Below are positions 56,001 to 62,787 of a DNA stretch of 64,000 nucleotides, in pieces. The position numbers were made by a program, and so were the translations under genes. Below the pieces are notes generated by a model. The model was not told the DNA's origin. It saw only the letters and a program-made list of their open reading frames with translations, and made no database searches. The first letter of the stretch is position 1; each line of letters starts with the position of its first letter. Source of the stretch: Ptiloglossa arizonensis (taxonomy: Eukaryota; Arthropoda; Insecta; Hymenoptera; Colletidae); NCBI RefSeq assembly GCF_051014685.1, contig NC_135053.1, forward strand, positions 1,302,001-1,366,000. The letters are read 5' to 3'.

Positions 56001-57842
56001 TCTTGGGTTAAGGTGAATGTAGTAGCTCCATGGTATAGGAGAATGTGGGCAGCGTCGAGCAATTTTTACTTAGTTGCAAGCCTTTGAAGGCTGACTAAAA
56101 CGTTTGATTCAATACAATTCTCAATTTTTTTTAGAGGTCAACGTTTCAGCTTCGCACGATACATTGTTGACTTCTGTTGAGTACACGATAGATTTTGAAC
56201 AGCTTTAAAATAAAAATGTTGCAGGACAAGATGGACACTTTGAACATTTTCTTTAATCATCGATATCTCAAAAACTAAGATATACAGGACACGTTTGTAC
56301 AATATTTTTTGCTTGACTTAGTGCGTGGATTTGTCTCCTGAAGTATAGGCATATATTTTTTAAACACTGAAGACCTTGCACGTCTATAAAAACAAAATCG
56401 AACTGTATCTCACTGTATGTAATTTATTGTCTTCTTCGAGTGGCTCATTTGAGATAAAAAAAACTCCTCTATCCGTGTTCATATATTAATAATTAATTTG
56501 CGCTCCCATTTTTGAACATTGCTCGTAGGCAATTGAAACTACATTTATTCTTATTGTGAAGAATTTTTTTTTCTCGTTGTACCGTTTTAACGGTAAAGGT
56601 AAAGAAATTTTCCCAAAAGTTATTTATAGTTATACATGAAACATTACTTATATTATATAACGTTATTTATAGAATTTTTTTTTATATTAGGTTGCTACAG
56701 AGATTCTTGCAAATTCTTTTATACAATGCTACATCGTTTCTATTTACAAACGTTACCTAATGTTGTGTCTTCATTATTATTTTTAAACATTATTTTTAAC
56801 TAATTATTAACTACCTCAAAAAACTATTGATTTAAAGAACCAATGTTTCGTGCGATTTTTTACTCTTGAAAATAATTACAAATTTCCGTTATTCATTTTG
56901 AGGGAAGGCTTAATACGTTCTTATTTATTACATATTTTTGATTATTTCGAAAAACATACACCACGTGAACTAAAGAAAACTTGTTTTAGATAAGAATAGA
57001 TATGACTTCGGTTGGACTGCAAATATGACAATTCCTACTTTAGATTTGAAAAACAAGCAAAAATAAAATCGGTTATGCCTACTAGTAAAACGAAGAAGAA
57101 AACCTCTTTGTGATAAGAATTGATGTAGCGAGATTGTAAAATGTGAGAATTCCTACCAGTTTTCAAAAATTTATCGTTCGATAAAACTTATTAAGCAACC
57201 TAGTACTATAATATTGTTTTATCGAACGACAAAACTTATTGAACAATCTATTATGTTTGCATCCTTGCACTTTTGCTACTCGTTACACAAACGTTACACG
57301 CGCGGCATCGTATTGATGTTAAATTATTTTCCAGGTGGATGAGCAGTCGTATAAACACCAAGTCCACCGGAGCGTATTCCTTTCAGAATGCTTTTTTTTA
57401 TCTGCAATGGGCTGACGATCCGTTTGTAACGATGAGTCGAACACCCATCGAGGCTGGTTTAATTACATTAAGAAAAACGAGACGCAGAGCGAAGTTGCAT
57501 CCGCATAAACAACGCTCGAAGTATGTTTGCAAGCCGCAGAATATCGTTGAGGCAGGCAACCATTTTGTTTGGGAGTTCATCCCTGGACACGGAACGTTGA
57601 ACGTACCGTCGGAAGCTGCGATTTTGCACCACTACCGTGTATGCGAGTTCGGCGGCGACGACTGTATAAAGACACAATCGGTAGTCGATAGAACGGCCTA
57701 CAAATACAAGGATAGATTGGCTGACAGCGTTGGCAAAACCTGGTCGGATCTGGACGCTGATTGTTCGCTGCCAAATTTGAAACCAATACCGGCGATCACA
57801 CCGCGAATAAAAACAGGTCCTGTATTGAAGTCGGTCAGGTAG
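7767..57842 (+). CDS. Glycosyltransferase family 92 (DUF23) type II membrane protein, six coding exons
   Basis: Predicted Golgi glycosyltransferase of family GT92, whose characterised nematode member is a beta-1,4-galactosyltransferase acting on fucose-containing glycans. Coding exons are 7767-8012, 47796-48001, 50071-50272, 53037-53264, 55314-55624 and 57335-57842; they sum to 1701 nt (566 aa) with matching phases 0,2,0,0,2 and GT-AG sites throughout. Residues 1-24 are basic and cytosolic, ~25-45 form one hydrophobic signal anchor, ~46-280 are stem and N-terminal lumenal region, and ~283-545 are the GT92 domain, with a VCVKPL motif near 283-288 and a DLDE (DxD-type, metal/nucleotide-sugar binding) motif at ~380-383. 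The start ATG at 7767 lies 13 nt after an acceptor (AG at 7753-7754), so at least one 5' noncoding exon lies upstream. Intron 1 is 39.8 kb. Family call is firm; substrate is not known. Confidence 0.92.
10465..11219. other. Unassigned open-frame-rich, pyrimidine-skewed block
   Basis: Contains a 189-codon open frame on the minus strand (10465-11034) and overlapping 81-127-codon frames on the plus strand. The protein is Arg/Ser/Lys-rich and low in complexity, without a recognisable domain. Because both strands are open at once, base composition is the likely cause. A regulatory block is possible. Confidence 0.3.
14541..14996 (+). repeat. Dispersed repeat R2, longest copy
   Basis: Covers both the part shared with 22957 (AGCTGTCAGTAATTTGATTT, TTATCTTTCACCAAGAGG) and the part shared with 7277. 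About 455 bp, no open frame. Confidence 0.8.
18757..18906 (-). repeat. Segment shared with 26.8 kb, inverse orientation
   Basis: Contains GAATAGTGTTCTCCATTAAC and ACATTATTCCAACATATTTT; near-identical to the reverse complement of 26767-26935. In both places it abuts a family A MITE on the same side, so the two were moved or copied together. Confidence 0.8.
18907..19133. mobile_element. Mariner-like MITE, family A, full copy (inverse orientation)
   Basis: Ends AGGTTGATCGATAAGTTTTG and AAACTTATTGAACAACCT. Slightly longer than the others because of a small internal duplication (CTTGCTCACTGATG region). Joined on its left to a 150-bp segment shared with 26.8 kb. Confidence 0.85.
20700..21115. mobile_element. 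Inverted-repeat element, family C
   Basis: A ~30-bp inverted repeat: CTGGCCGCTCAAGGCCA on the left (to ~20730) and TGGCCTTGAGCAGCCAG on the right (from ~21086). The interior is nondescript, with a pyrimidine-rich left part. Confidence 0.65.
21248..21752. mobile_element. Long-TIR element, family D
   Basis: About 130-bp imperfect inverted ends: TTCAGAAATATACGTTCGTA at the left and ATGGACATGTATTTCTGAA at the right, with an inner pair GATCGAAGATAATGTTCAAA and TTTGAACATTTTCTTCGATC. The open frame at 21337-21657 is probably incidental. A second copy lies at 55.8 kb. Confidence 0.8.
22957..23292 (+). repeat. Dispersed repeat R2, 5' part, flanked by direct repeats
   Basis: Matches the first two thirds of 14541-14996. 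It is bracketed by a ~50-bp direct repeat (AGGTTTAAGAAGCGGTGTTT at about 22938 and AGGTTTAAGAAGCGATATTT at about 23322). Confidence 0.75.
25257..25466. mobile_element. Mariner-like MITE, family A, full copy
   Basis: TIR pair TGCTCGATAAGTTTTGTCG and CGACAAAATTTATCGAACAA; same interior as the 18.9 and 49.4 kb copies. Confidence 0.85.
25767..25828. mobile_element. Mariner-like MITE, family A, one-ended fragment
   Basis: AGGTTGTTTGATAAGTTTTG plus about 40 bp of family interior (CCATTGTAAAAAAATA), then the match stops. It lies 300 bp from the full copy at 25257. Confidence 0.75.
26558..26766. mobile_element. Mariner-like MITE, family A, full copy
   Basis: Left end eroded (AAAATAAGTTTTGTCGTTTC), right end ACAAAACTTATCGATCAACT. 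Same orientation as the 5.9 kb copy. Confidence 0.85.
26767..26935 (+). repeat. Segment shared with 18.8 kb
   Basis: Reverse-complement partner of 18757-18906, adjoining the MITE at 26558-26766. A further family A end (CGACAAAACTTATTAAACAA, near 26941-26960) closes the far side, so 26558-26963 could be one composite element of about 400 bp. Confidence 0.8.
28000..28300. other. GC-rich patch in GT92 intron 1, origin unclear
   Basis: Markedly richer in C and G than its surroundings, with long pyrimidine runs. On the minus strand TTTTGGCGCCGATCTG resembles a retroelement primer-binding site beside an LTR end. Open frames on both strands are uninformative. No gene is recognised. Confidence 0.3.
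29039..29058. mobile_element. Possible piggyBac-like end
   Basis: TTAACCCTTTCACTGCTAGC has the TTAA target plus CCC(T)TT start typical of piggyBac-type elements. No matching end was found nearby. Confidence 0.25.
31597..31856. mobile_element. Pogo/Tigger-like MITE
   Basis: Inverted ends TAGAACCTCGATAAATGC (left) and GCAATTATCGAGGTTCGACT (right) are of the CAGTnGAACCTCGATnATCC type seen in pogo/Tigger transposons. About 260 bp, noncoding. It carries an X-box-like GTTACTTAGCAAC at 31678-31690. Confidence 0.65.
35603..35608 (-). terminator. Candidate odorant receptor poly(A) signal
   Basis: AATAAA on the minus strand, about 70 bp past the TAG stop at 35681-35679, a usual distance for a compact receptor gene. 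Confidence 0.5.
35679..38654 (-). CDS. Odorant receptor (7tm_6), nine exons, nested antisense in GT92 intron 1
   Basis: Insect odorant receptor: a seven-pass dendritic membrane protein that forms a ligand-gated cation channel with Orco. Exons in transcription order: 38654-38484 (5' end uncertain), 38345-38220, 38147-38030, 37378-37093, 36559-36440, 36346-36256, 36182-36046, 35949-35817, 35732-35679. All junctions keep frame, giving about 411 aa, the usual receptor length. Hallmarks: YYQSLRKYLIFLGQYPSQ at the N-terminus, DWDGIIECLP, PVLDIIVPLN, IVTVDSLYMIITHHASGMF, IQMGLNMMGISITAFQ, and near the C-terminus NKPCALTAGGLYEMNIENF then SYFTMMLSM. Donors are mostly GTAAGT/GTATGT and there is no internal stop, so it looks intact except that no in-frame ATG opens exon 1. 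Ligand and subfamily cannot be assigned. Confidence 0.9.
38484..38654 (-). CDS. Odorant receptor exon 1 (start unresolved)
   Basis: Encodes LQKDEKLENSVFDIPYYQ and the first membrane segment, ending at ACG before GTAAGT. The frame is open upstream to a TGA near 38720 but holds no ATG. The codon at the expected start is GTG (38654-38652). It sits right after a CAG, so an upstream exon ending in A would restore ATG by splicing; a non-ATG or lost start is the alternative. Confidence 0.65.
38655..43149. other. GT92 intron 1, fourth part, upstream of the odorant receptor
   Basis: Should include the receptor promoter and any 5' exon. The only repeat seen is a family C end at 41.55 kb. No second receptor or partial receptor exon was recognised on either strand. 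Confidence 0.45.
41548..41590. mobile_element. Family C end, single
   Basis: ATTGGCCGGTCAGGGCCATA and following GAGAGGTG match the left end at 20.7 kb. A second end was not found. Confidence 0.55.
43150..43941 (+). pseudogene. Dead Tc1/mariner-superfamily transposase remnant
   Basis: The clear part is ~43700-43938 (+): KIKTTQK, stop, FWNHASKFIPTKHWF, then GSSDLNPLNYELWSGLK and KDLSSQMNTLTKATSEI. This is the usual end of Tc1/mariner DDE/D transposases, where SSPDLNPLDY-LW is standard. An in-frame stop and the loss of the preceding catalytic Asp region show it is inactive. 43150-43700 probably holds the rest, but frames are too broken to follow. Confidence 0.7.
43942..47795. other. GT92 intron 1, last part
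   Basis: Noncoding. 45.3-45.5 kb and 47.1-47.3 kb share words such as GTGAACTGTCC and CGGACAGTTC in both orientations, hinting at an eroded inverted-repeat element about 2 kb long; the match is too weak to call. Confidence 0.4.
47796..48001 (+). CDS. GT92 coding exon 2 (stem region)
   Basis: Acceptor TTTCCAG at 47789-47795, donor AG|GTGTGT at 48002. Encodes AEDYIGLKGSFDDHIGLL and onward (residues 83-150, phase 2 out). Low hydrophobicity, Pro- and Leu-rich second half; fits a lumenal stem. Confidence 0.88.
48810..48905. mobile_element. Fragment related to the pogo-like MITE
   Basis: AAATCTCGATTATCGCACGA, then GACAAGTAGAAGGGACAATT and ACTTAGCAA, match the left half of the 31.6 kb element (GTCAAGTGGAAGGGATGGTT, ACTTAGCAA). 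The right end is missing. Confidence 0.5.
49439..49646. mobile_element. Mariner-like MITE, family A, full copy in GT92 intron 2
   Basis: TTGCTCGATAAGTTTTGTCG at the left end and CAAAACTTATCGAACAAA at the right, with the family interior. It is the only clear repeat in intron 2 besides the pogo-like fragment at 48.8 kb. Confidence 0.85.
50071..50272 (+). CDS. GT92 coding exon 3
   Basis: Acceptor TTCTCAG ends at 50070, donor AAG|GTGCGT at 50273. Encodes FKFFVYSAYFDDR and onward (residues 151-218), the start of the lumenal N-terminal part of GT92 proteins, where an F-V-Y-SA-F/Y-D-R pattern is common. The 171-bp array begins about 320 bp downstream in intron 3. Confidence 0.9.
50596..51965. repeat. 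171-bp tandem repeat array in GT92 intron 3
   Basis: About eight head-to-tail units. The landmark GGAATAATGTCACC recurs at 50772, 50943, 51114, 51285, 51456, 51627 and 51798, exactly 171 bp apart each time. Units are nearly identical; the first and last are more diverged. Each holds three TTTGCAATA-like words and a GGTCC...GGACC inverted pair. Two adjacent units share the variant GAGATATA where the others have GAGTAATGA, a sign of recent unequal exchange. Confidence 0.97.
52180..52274. repeat. Tandem solo-TIR hairpins of family A, GT92 intron 3
   Basis: AGGTTGTTCGATAAGTTTTG is followed by the AGTACTGTTCAATGTAGTAG linker and then a complete palindrome ending TTGAACAACCTAG. Confidence 0.85.
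53037..53264 (+). CDS. GT92 coding exon 4
   Basis: Acceptor CCGATAG ends at 53036, donor AGG|GTAGGT at 53265; 76 codons, phase 0 on both sides. Contains two cysteines in FVICPL and VCVKPLHYDYNR; the latter is the typical entrance to the DUF23 catalytic domain. Confidence 0.9.
53629..53780. repeat. Tandem solo-TIR hairpins of family A, GT92 intron 4 (three units)
   Basis: Repeated unit of roughly 65 bp: GTTCGATAAGTTTTATCG, AACGACGAAACTTATTGAGC, then linker CTAGTACTGTACTGTT. The first unit is truncated. Confidence 0.85.
54630..54732. repeat. Tandem solo-TIR hairpins of family A, GT92 intron 4 (two units)
   Basis: AGATTGTTCAATAAGTTTCG ... AACTTATTGAACAG, then TAGTACTAGG and a second palindrome ending GAACAACCTATTA. 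Confidence 0.85.
55314..55624 (+). CDS. GT92 coding exon 5 with DxD motif
   Basis: Acceptor TTTTATAG ends at 55313, donor AG|GTGAGA at 55625. Encodes VLQLVEFIELHRLLGATH through VALVDLDEFIIPR; the DLDE is the expected metal/nucleotide-sugar site of the family. Phase 2 out, joined to the W-M-S-S exon. Confidence 0.93.
55754..56363. mobile_element. Long-TIR element, family D, in GT92 intron 5
   Basis: Ends TTAGAAATACATATTTATAT and GCATATATTTTTTAA; inner pair GATTGAAGAAAATGTACAAA and TTTGAACATTTTCTTTAATC. It shares with the 21.2 kb copy the right-hand block around GATAGATTTT and CTTTGAACATTTTCTT. Confidence 0.8.
57171..57250. repeat. Tandem solo-TIR hairpins of family A, GT92 intron 5
   Basis: Two incomplete units with AAAACTTATTAAGCAACC, the linker TAGTACTATAATATT, and TATCGAACGACAAAACTTAT; about 85 bp before the terminal exon. 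Confidence 0.8.
57335..57842 (+). CDS. GT92 terminal coding exon 6
   Basis: Acceptor TTTTCCAG ends at 57334. Encodes WMSSRINTKSTGAYSFQNAF through the C-terminus; includes the HHYRVCEFGGDDC segment typical of the GT92 C-terminal part, and ends with TAG at 57840-57842. Confidence 0.93.
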
Positions 57843-58460
57843 CAGAAGACCATCGTTGATATCTTATGGGATATTGGTAATTTCACTGGTACGCCCAAGG
57901 TAGCAAGAACTTATTTCTATAATTACGGTGGCCCTTAATTTCTCAATGGATCGTCGCTTCCAGCCGAGAAATTTCACCGCGTTCGGGATTTATTGGGTGG
58001 GAGGGTTGAGTAAGGAGGATGGCTGTAAGATTTTTTCTAACCTTTGCGGTCCATGCCTGATAAATCTCGTTTTCGAAAACGAAGAACCGGTGCCTGTCAA
58101 CGAGTCATTCCAGAGAGCTGTCGTTTGACGAAGGCCCGATGATGCTCATCGAAAAGCTGATGAATAATATTTTTCTACGTGAGAAGGATTCATGACCGGC
58201 CAGGAAAGTATCGGACGACTTTCCGGGTCGATCCTGCAACTCTTACGCTATGGTGCTTCTTTCACGATTTTATACGTGTATTTACTTATAGATTTGTTTC
58301 TGTTCGAACGAAGCCGATCTACGTGAAACTGATTAGAAGTTATTAAGCAAGGCCTACACTTCGGTCTACATTGCCGGCTATAACGTGAGATTTGATATTA
58401 ACACTGTTGTATTGTTGATACATTCTTTTGAACACACCTATAAAATTCGCACAACGTATA

Positions 58461-58466
58461 AATAAA
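58461..58466 (+). terminator. Candidate GT92 poly(A) signal AATAAA
   Basis: First canonical AATAAA I noticed downstream of the GT92 stop (about 620 bp after it). Other hexamer-like sites occur near 59075, so the true 3' end is not fixed. Confidence 0.4.
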
Positions 58467-59800
58467 ACATACGCATATCCATAGGATCAATACCTAGTTG
58501 TAGTTTATGTATGTATAATATGTATCTAGAACATCTAGTATTTAATCTATAGCGAACGAGTAGAATGCGTAATGTTTTTAAAACGCCATTTACATCTAGC
58601 AATTTCTATCCGACGAATTTGTTACGCTGTGGAGAACCTCTTAGGAAAGATCTTGTTTACCTTTTACCTCGATTAATGTTAATTACGTTTTAACGATTTT
58701 ACTTGTTATCGATCAGTCTCGCAAATACTTTTCATTGCTCAATGAAAGTAATTTCCGATGACGTTGTTACATAAAAGTAGTCGCATTACAGAAGGTAATT
58801 GTTAATTATGTTCATAAATGACGAAAAGGGGAAGTATTACTGTGTCAGCTAAGTAGAAGTTACAAATTTGAGCGTTATGACAATGAAGACGGCAAACTGT
58901 TTCTATTTCTTTCATAAGGTCACATTTTTTACGCGCACATACATTTATGTATATATGTGTATACACAAATGTGTACGTAAATTTACGTACACAGCATGTA
59001 GGATAGGTGATTACATACACGTGATCGGTGCTGAGCCACAATCAACATGCCGTTTGGTCGTGTTGAAAAAGTTAATAAATATTATACGACGACAATATGT
59101 ATTTTGATTCCCTTGAAAATATATTTCGTAATGTAAGTCCGGATCATATGTAAAATTTACGAATAATTGAATTTTATATTGTTTAACGAGACTATATCGT
59201 ATATACTGTGTTTCGCTTATCTTGACGATCTACATTATCTTTGTTACTTATAAAGGTACGAAATACTGTGTAATTATTTGTTTTAAAAAGACAAGTACTA
59301 TTCAATATAGTACTAATGAATATTTCGTTCCTAAGGTCATTTTTTACAAAGATTTCAGGGTTCTAGAAATTTTTCTAAATATAATAATGTATTTTCGTTG
59401 CCATATTGTTATAATTGGGAAGACGATAAATTACATATGATAACCTCTGGATGACTTTAAGTAAGAAGAATTACGTTTATGTAAAACAAAAATGTCATTA
59501 TGAACAGCTTTGAACGTAAATTTTTATTTATTAGTCTTAGAATGTAATAAATTTTTTTCGACATTCTGTTTTCTCAAATAGACGTAATTTTTGTTTAAAT
59601 TTTAAATTTCGAAGAAAAAAAAAATATTGATAATCATGTTTACCTCTTCGAAAAAAATAATCTTTTTCTCACCATTTTTCGTACCGTAAAAAGTAACCGA
59701 TATTTCGAATGAACAAAATAAGCAGAACAACTTTTTATATTGACGTATTCTTTGCTACAGTCAAAATTTAGAAGTCACGAGGAATAACAACGTATTATTT

Positions 59801-59806
59801 TTTATT
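59801..59806 (-). terminator. Candidate Cluap1 poly(A) signal
   Basis: AATAAA on the minus strand about 100 bp after the Cluap1 TAA stop (59906-59904). Confidence 0.5.
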
Positions 59807-59903
59807 AATATCTACTCACAGTTATTGTAAAAATATGCGTATACAGATCGATAATTACATGGACGGTATATTTTGAAACTTTTGTAATTGTGTTTTATAA
59901 TGG

Positions 59904-62164
59904 TTAAAAATCCTCATCTGAATGATCTAACTTACTAACAGCCCGTTTTTCTTGCACAACTTTTGAATTAAAATTCCCAATTTCTGGTCCTCCTACAGAG
60001 TCTAAAATATCGTCATCTTCATCGTCATCATCGAGATCACCGTCAATCAGCAAATCACTATCACTATCTAAAGAACCAACACTGTCATTTGATTCTTGAA
60101 TTGTTCCTCTCTGACGTCCTGACATACTGCCATAAATTCGTCGCTGTGATATTTGCATTCTTGATGCACGGCCAGCTATTTTTTTTATAAATAAGTTTAG
60201 AAGAGAGTTTTTATACTTATCGTTGAAGTTTATTTGAAATAATAAACTGTTTTAAAATATTTAAAGACTACATTGTAATATTCTTTACCTGATTTTAATC
60301 GACTGCTTTGTATCCTTTTTTCAGTATTTTGTTTTTCAATATCACCGAGAGGAGGTGGAGGTTCTTGAAGATTTGTTGGTAATATAGAATCATTTCCTTC
60401 CATCATAGTTTCAAAATTAGCATCCTCTGCTCTCATTTTTTCCAACTGCTTCCGTGTTGCTTCTTGTCTGTCATTAATCAGATATTATTTTAAGTTAATT
60501 ATAACATTCGTTTCAAGTTACTACACTATGTTATTACAGACTCTTAATTATTGCAGTCAATATACGCACCGCCTTTCAAATCTTTCTTGTTCCGCTTTAG
60601 CGGTATCTTCGTATAAATGTTCAAGATATGCAAGATACCGAAATTTTTGTAAATAATCATCATATAAAGATCTTAATTCAACTTCAAGTTTTTCAAACTC
60701 TTCCATGAAAGCTGGGCGTACTTTCTTTAATGTTTGTAGCCTTTTTTGATTTCTATCAAGTTCTGTACGACGCCTTTCAATTCTTACATCCAAGTTTTGT
60801 TCTGTATCCTTTACAAGTAAAAACAAAGTGTATCGAAATTGTTAAGTATCGCGAGAATAAAGAGAGAAAAATTAAGTAATACCTTAACATTATCAATTTG
60901 CCTTTTAGTATCATCAATTTCCTTATGTACACTTTCAATAACATTTTTCAGTGCCATTTCAATTTCTGAGGTATCAAACTGTCTAGCAACCTTTGAATTG
61001 CGAATTTCCCGAAGATTAACTTCACGTCCTAGTAAGTCAAACAATGATGCACCAGTAACTGTCAACTGACTAGCTAACTGTCTAGTTGATTTCAGTCCAT
61101 TAACTTTATCAGATATATCAAAATTAGTTAAATCAAAGTTATTATCAGATGTTACGTTATTATTATTATTACTATTGCTTTGAGCATCGTACAGTAGTGT
61201 GGTTATTTTTAATAATTCTTTTACAGCATAGCCATCAGCTTGGTATAATTTTTTTGTATTCAACTTAATATTCGTTTTTAGTGCCTATATTAAAACCAAT
61301 TGATAATATCAATTTCTAATTCAAAGATTATAACATATATATATATATATATATATAAATATTTTTACTCAAATTTATATATTTTTTCATAGTTATTGAT
61401 TAATGATTTATGATACATAATAAACAACTGACTCACGTTAATTCACAACTTTCACAAACTTCAGAATAATAAGCAAGTGTAAGAATTAATATTATCTTTG
61501 TTTTCTTGCAATGTAAGAAATAAAAATTTATATTTATTCTTTTATTGGAAAATAATTTGAAGTATTTAACTGCACATTACAATAATTGATTTTAGTAAAA
61601 GCTGGAAGTATATGTCATGAATTCTACATATTCCTTTCAAGATCAATAAATTCTACCTTTAAAAGTGAAAGTATCATTGTATTTATACACTTGTTAAACT
61701 TGTTCTGATTTAATTTTTGTTAATATTGTGTTACAAATGAAACTATATCTAGATAAATGAAAATGTCATTTTTTATTAGAATAAATCTATAAACCAATGT
61801 ATGTCTGTATAATTCCTACTTTTAAAACAAGAAGAATTATATTAAATTGATAAACCATTTTTATTACCATAAATTCAGCAACTGCACGAATTAATGCTAT
61901 ACGTTCTTCTTCGGTATTATGTTCATTGGGTATATCAGCTTCAGGATCAAATCTTTTCACCAGCCAAATAAGAATTTCCGCAACCAATGGAAAATTTGGT
62001 AATCGAAAATTTCCAATGGAAATTAATCTCGGATAACCGAGCACACGCATCATTTCTGTGAAATCTATAAAAAATTACAATTATTATGGCCACTATATCA
62101 CGAGGTTTATTAAATTCAGTATGGAAACGTTAATTTACCTACTTCTTAAGTCACGAAATGACAT
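59904..62164 (-). CDS. Cluap1: Clusterin-associated protein 1 / intraflagellar transport protein 38
   Basis: IFT-B complex subunit needed for assembly of cilia; in insects expected in ciliated sensory neurons and sperm. Exons: 62164-62143, 62064-61868, 61284-60883, 60808-60570, 60467-60289, 60175-59904; total 1311 nt, 436 aa, all GT-AG with consistent phases. The protein opens MSFRDLRNFTEMMR, followed by GYPRLISIGNFRLPNFPLV and TKKLYQADGYAVKELLKI, near-identical to vertebrate CLUAP1. Residues ~10-180 form the calponin-homology-like N-terminal domain, ~190-310 are charged coiled coil (ERRRTELDRNQKRLQTL), and the tail is very acidic (LDDDDEDDDILDS), ending DHSDEDF as in vertebrates. Exon 1 ends at A before GTAGGT, which restores Asn8. 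The vertebrate protein is about 413 aa; the extra length includes an Asn-rich insert near residue 105. Confidence 0.95.
61335..61357. repeat. (TA)n microsatellite in Cluap1 intron 2
   Basis: About eleven TA dinucleotides; the rest of this 583-bp intron (61285-61867) is plain AT-rich sequence. Confidence 0.9.
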
Positions 62165-62242
62165 TTTTGAATAAAACTGAGTTATCAATGAACCACGATA
62201 CTTTTTCTTGACGTAACTCGTTGTTTTCATTTACGCGTATGC

Positions 62243-62256
62243 GTTGCTAGGGAAAC
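62243..62256. promoter_or_regulatory. X-box (RFX binding site) upstream of Cluap1
   Basis: GTTGCTAGGGAAAC fits the X-box consensus RYYNYY-N(1-3)-RRNRAC exactly, with half-sites GTTGCT and GGAAAC and a 2-nt spacer. It lies about 80 bp upstream of the Cluap1 ATG, the window in which RFX/DAF-19 sites control intraflagellar transport genes in worms, flies and vertebrates. Confidence 0.75.
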
Positions 62257-62749
62257 AAGTTACATCACGTAACTATATAGTACATAATATTATCCTGTTT
62301 TGAATCATAAGAATAAATGATTACTTTCCAAAAATATTAGTTCTCGTTCTATTTCCAACCTGCAAACATTTTTTTCTCGCATATGTAATTGTTATTCCTT
62401 TTGCAGTTGTTACTGTGTTCTCAGTTTAGAAGTTGAAGTAAATTTTGAGACGGTATAAAAGTGCTTATTATTAAGTTTATTCCATACAAAACGAGTTTTT
62501 CTTTTATCGATACTATATAAAATTTCCATCTATAATTAATATGTTTGAGAAACAAATATTAAGTATTAATAGTTGTAATATAATAATAATGGCTAATTTC
62601 ACATTTTAATACCATTTGTATCAAGTATTTATATTATTATTGTAAATAATTAAAAGTTTATACAATAATTGATTTGAAGTACAAAGAAACATTAGGTTGA
62701 AAGTATTGATTTATATAAAATTTACTACTCTGTTTTACATTATATATTA

Positions 62750-62755
62750 TTTATT
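62750..62755 (-). terminator. Candidate mRpL58 poly(A) signal
   Basis: AATAAA on the minus strand, about 33 bp after the mRpL58 stop at 62790-62788. Confidence 0.5.
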
Positions 62756-62787
62756 TTAATAATATACTGCTATGCATATAATTACAA

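Larger units (their letters stand above)
57843..59903. other. Convergent gap between GT92 and Cluap1
   Basis: Contains the 3'UTRs of both genes. 58956-58992 holds two perfect palindromes (TGTGTATACACA and a 22-bp one centred at 58981/58982). No gene is recognised. Confidence 0.5.
62165..62787. promoter_or_regulatory. Cluap1 promoter and mRpL58 3' region
   Basis: The 620-bp gap between the mRpL58 stop and the Cluap1 ATG, both on the minus strand. It holds the X-box at 62243 and the mRpL58 poly(A) signal at 62750. Confidence 0.55.
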
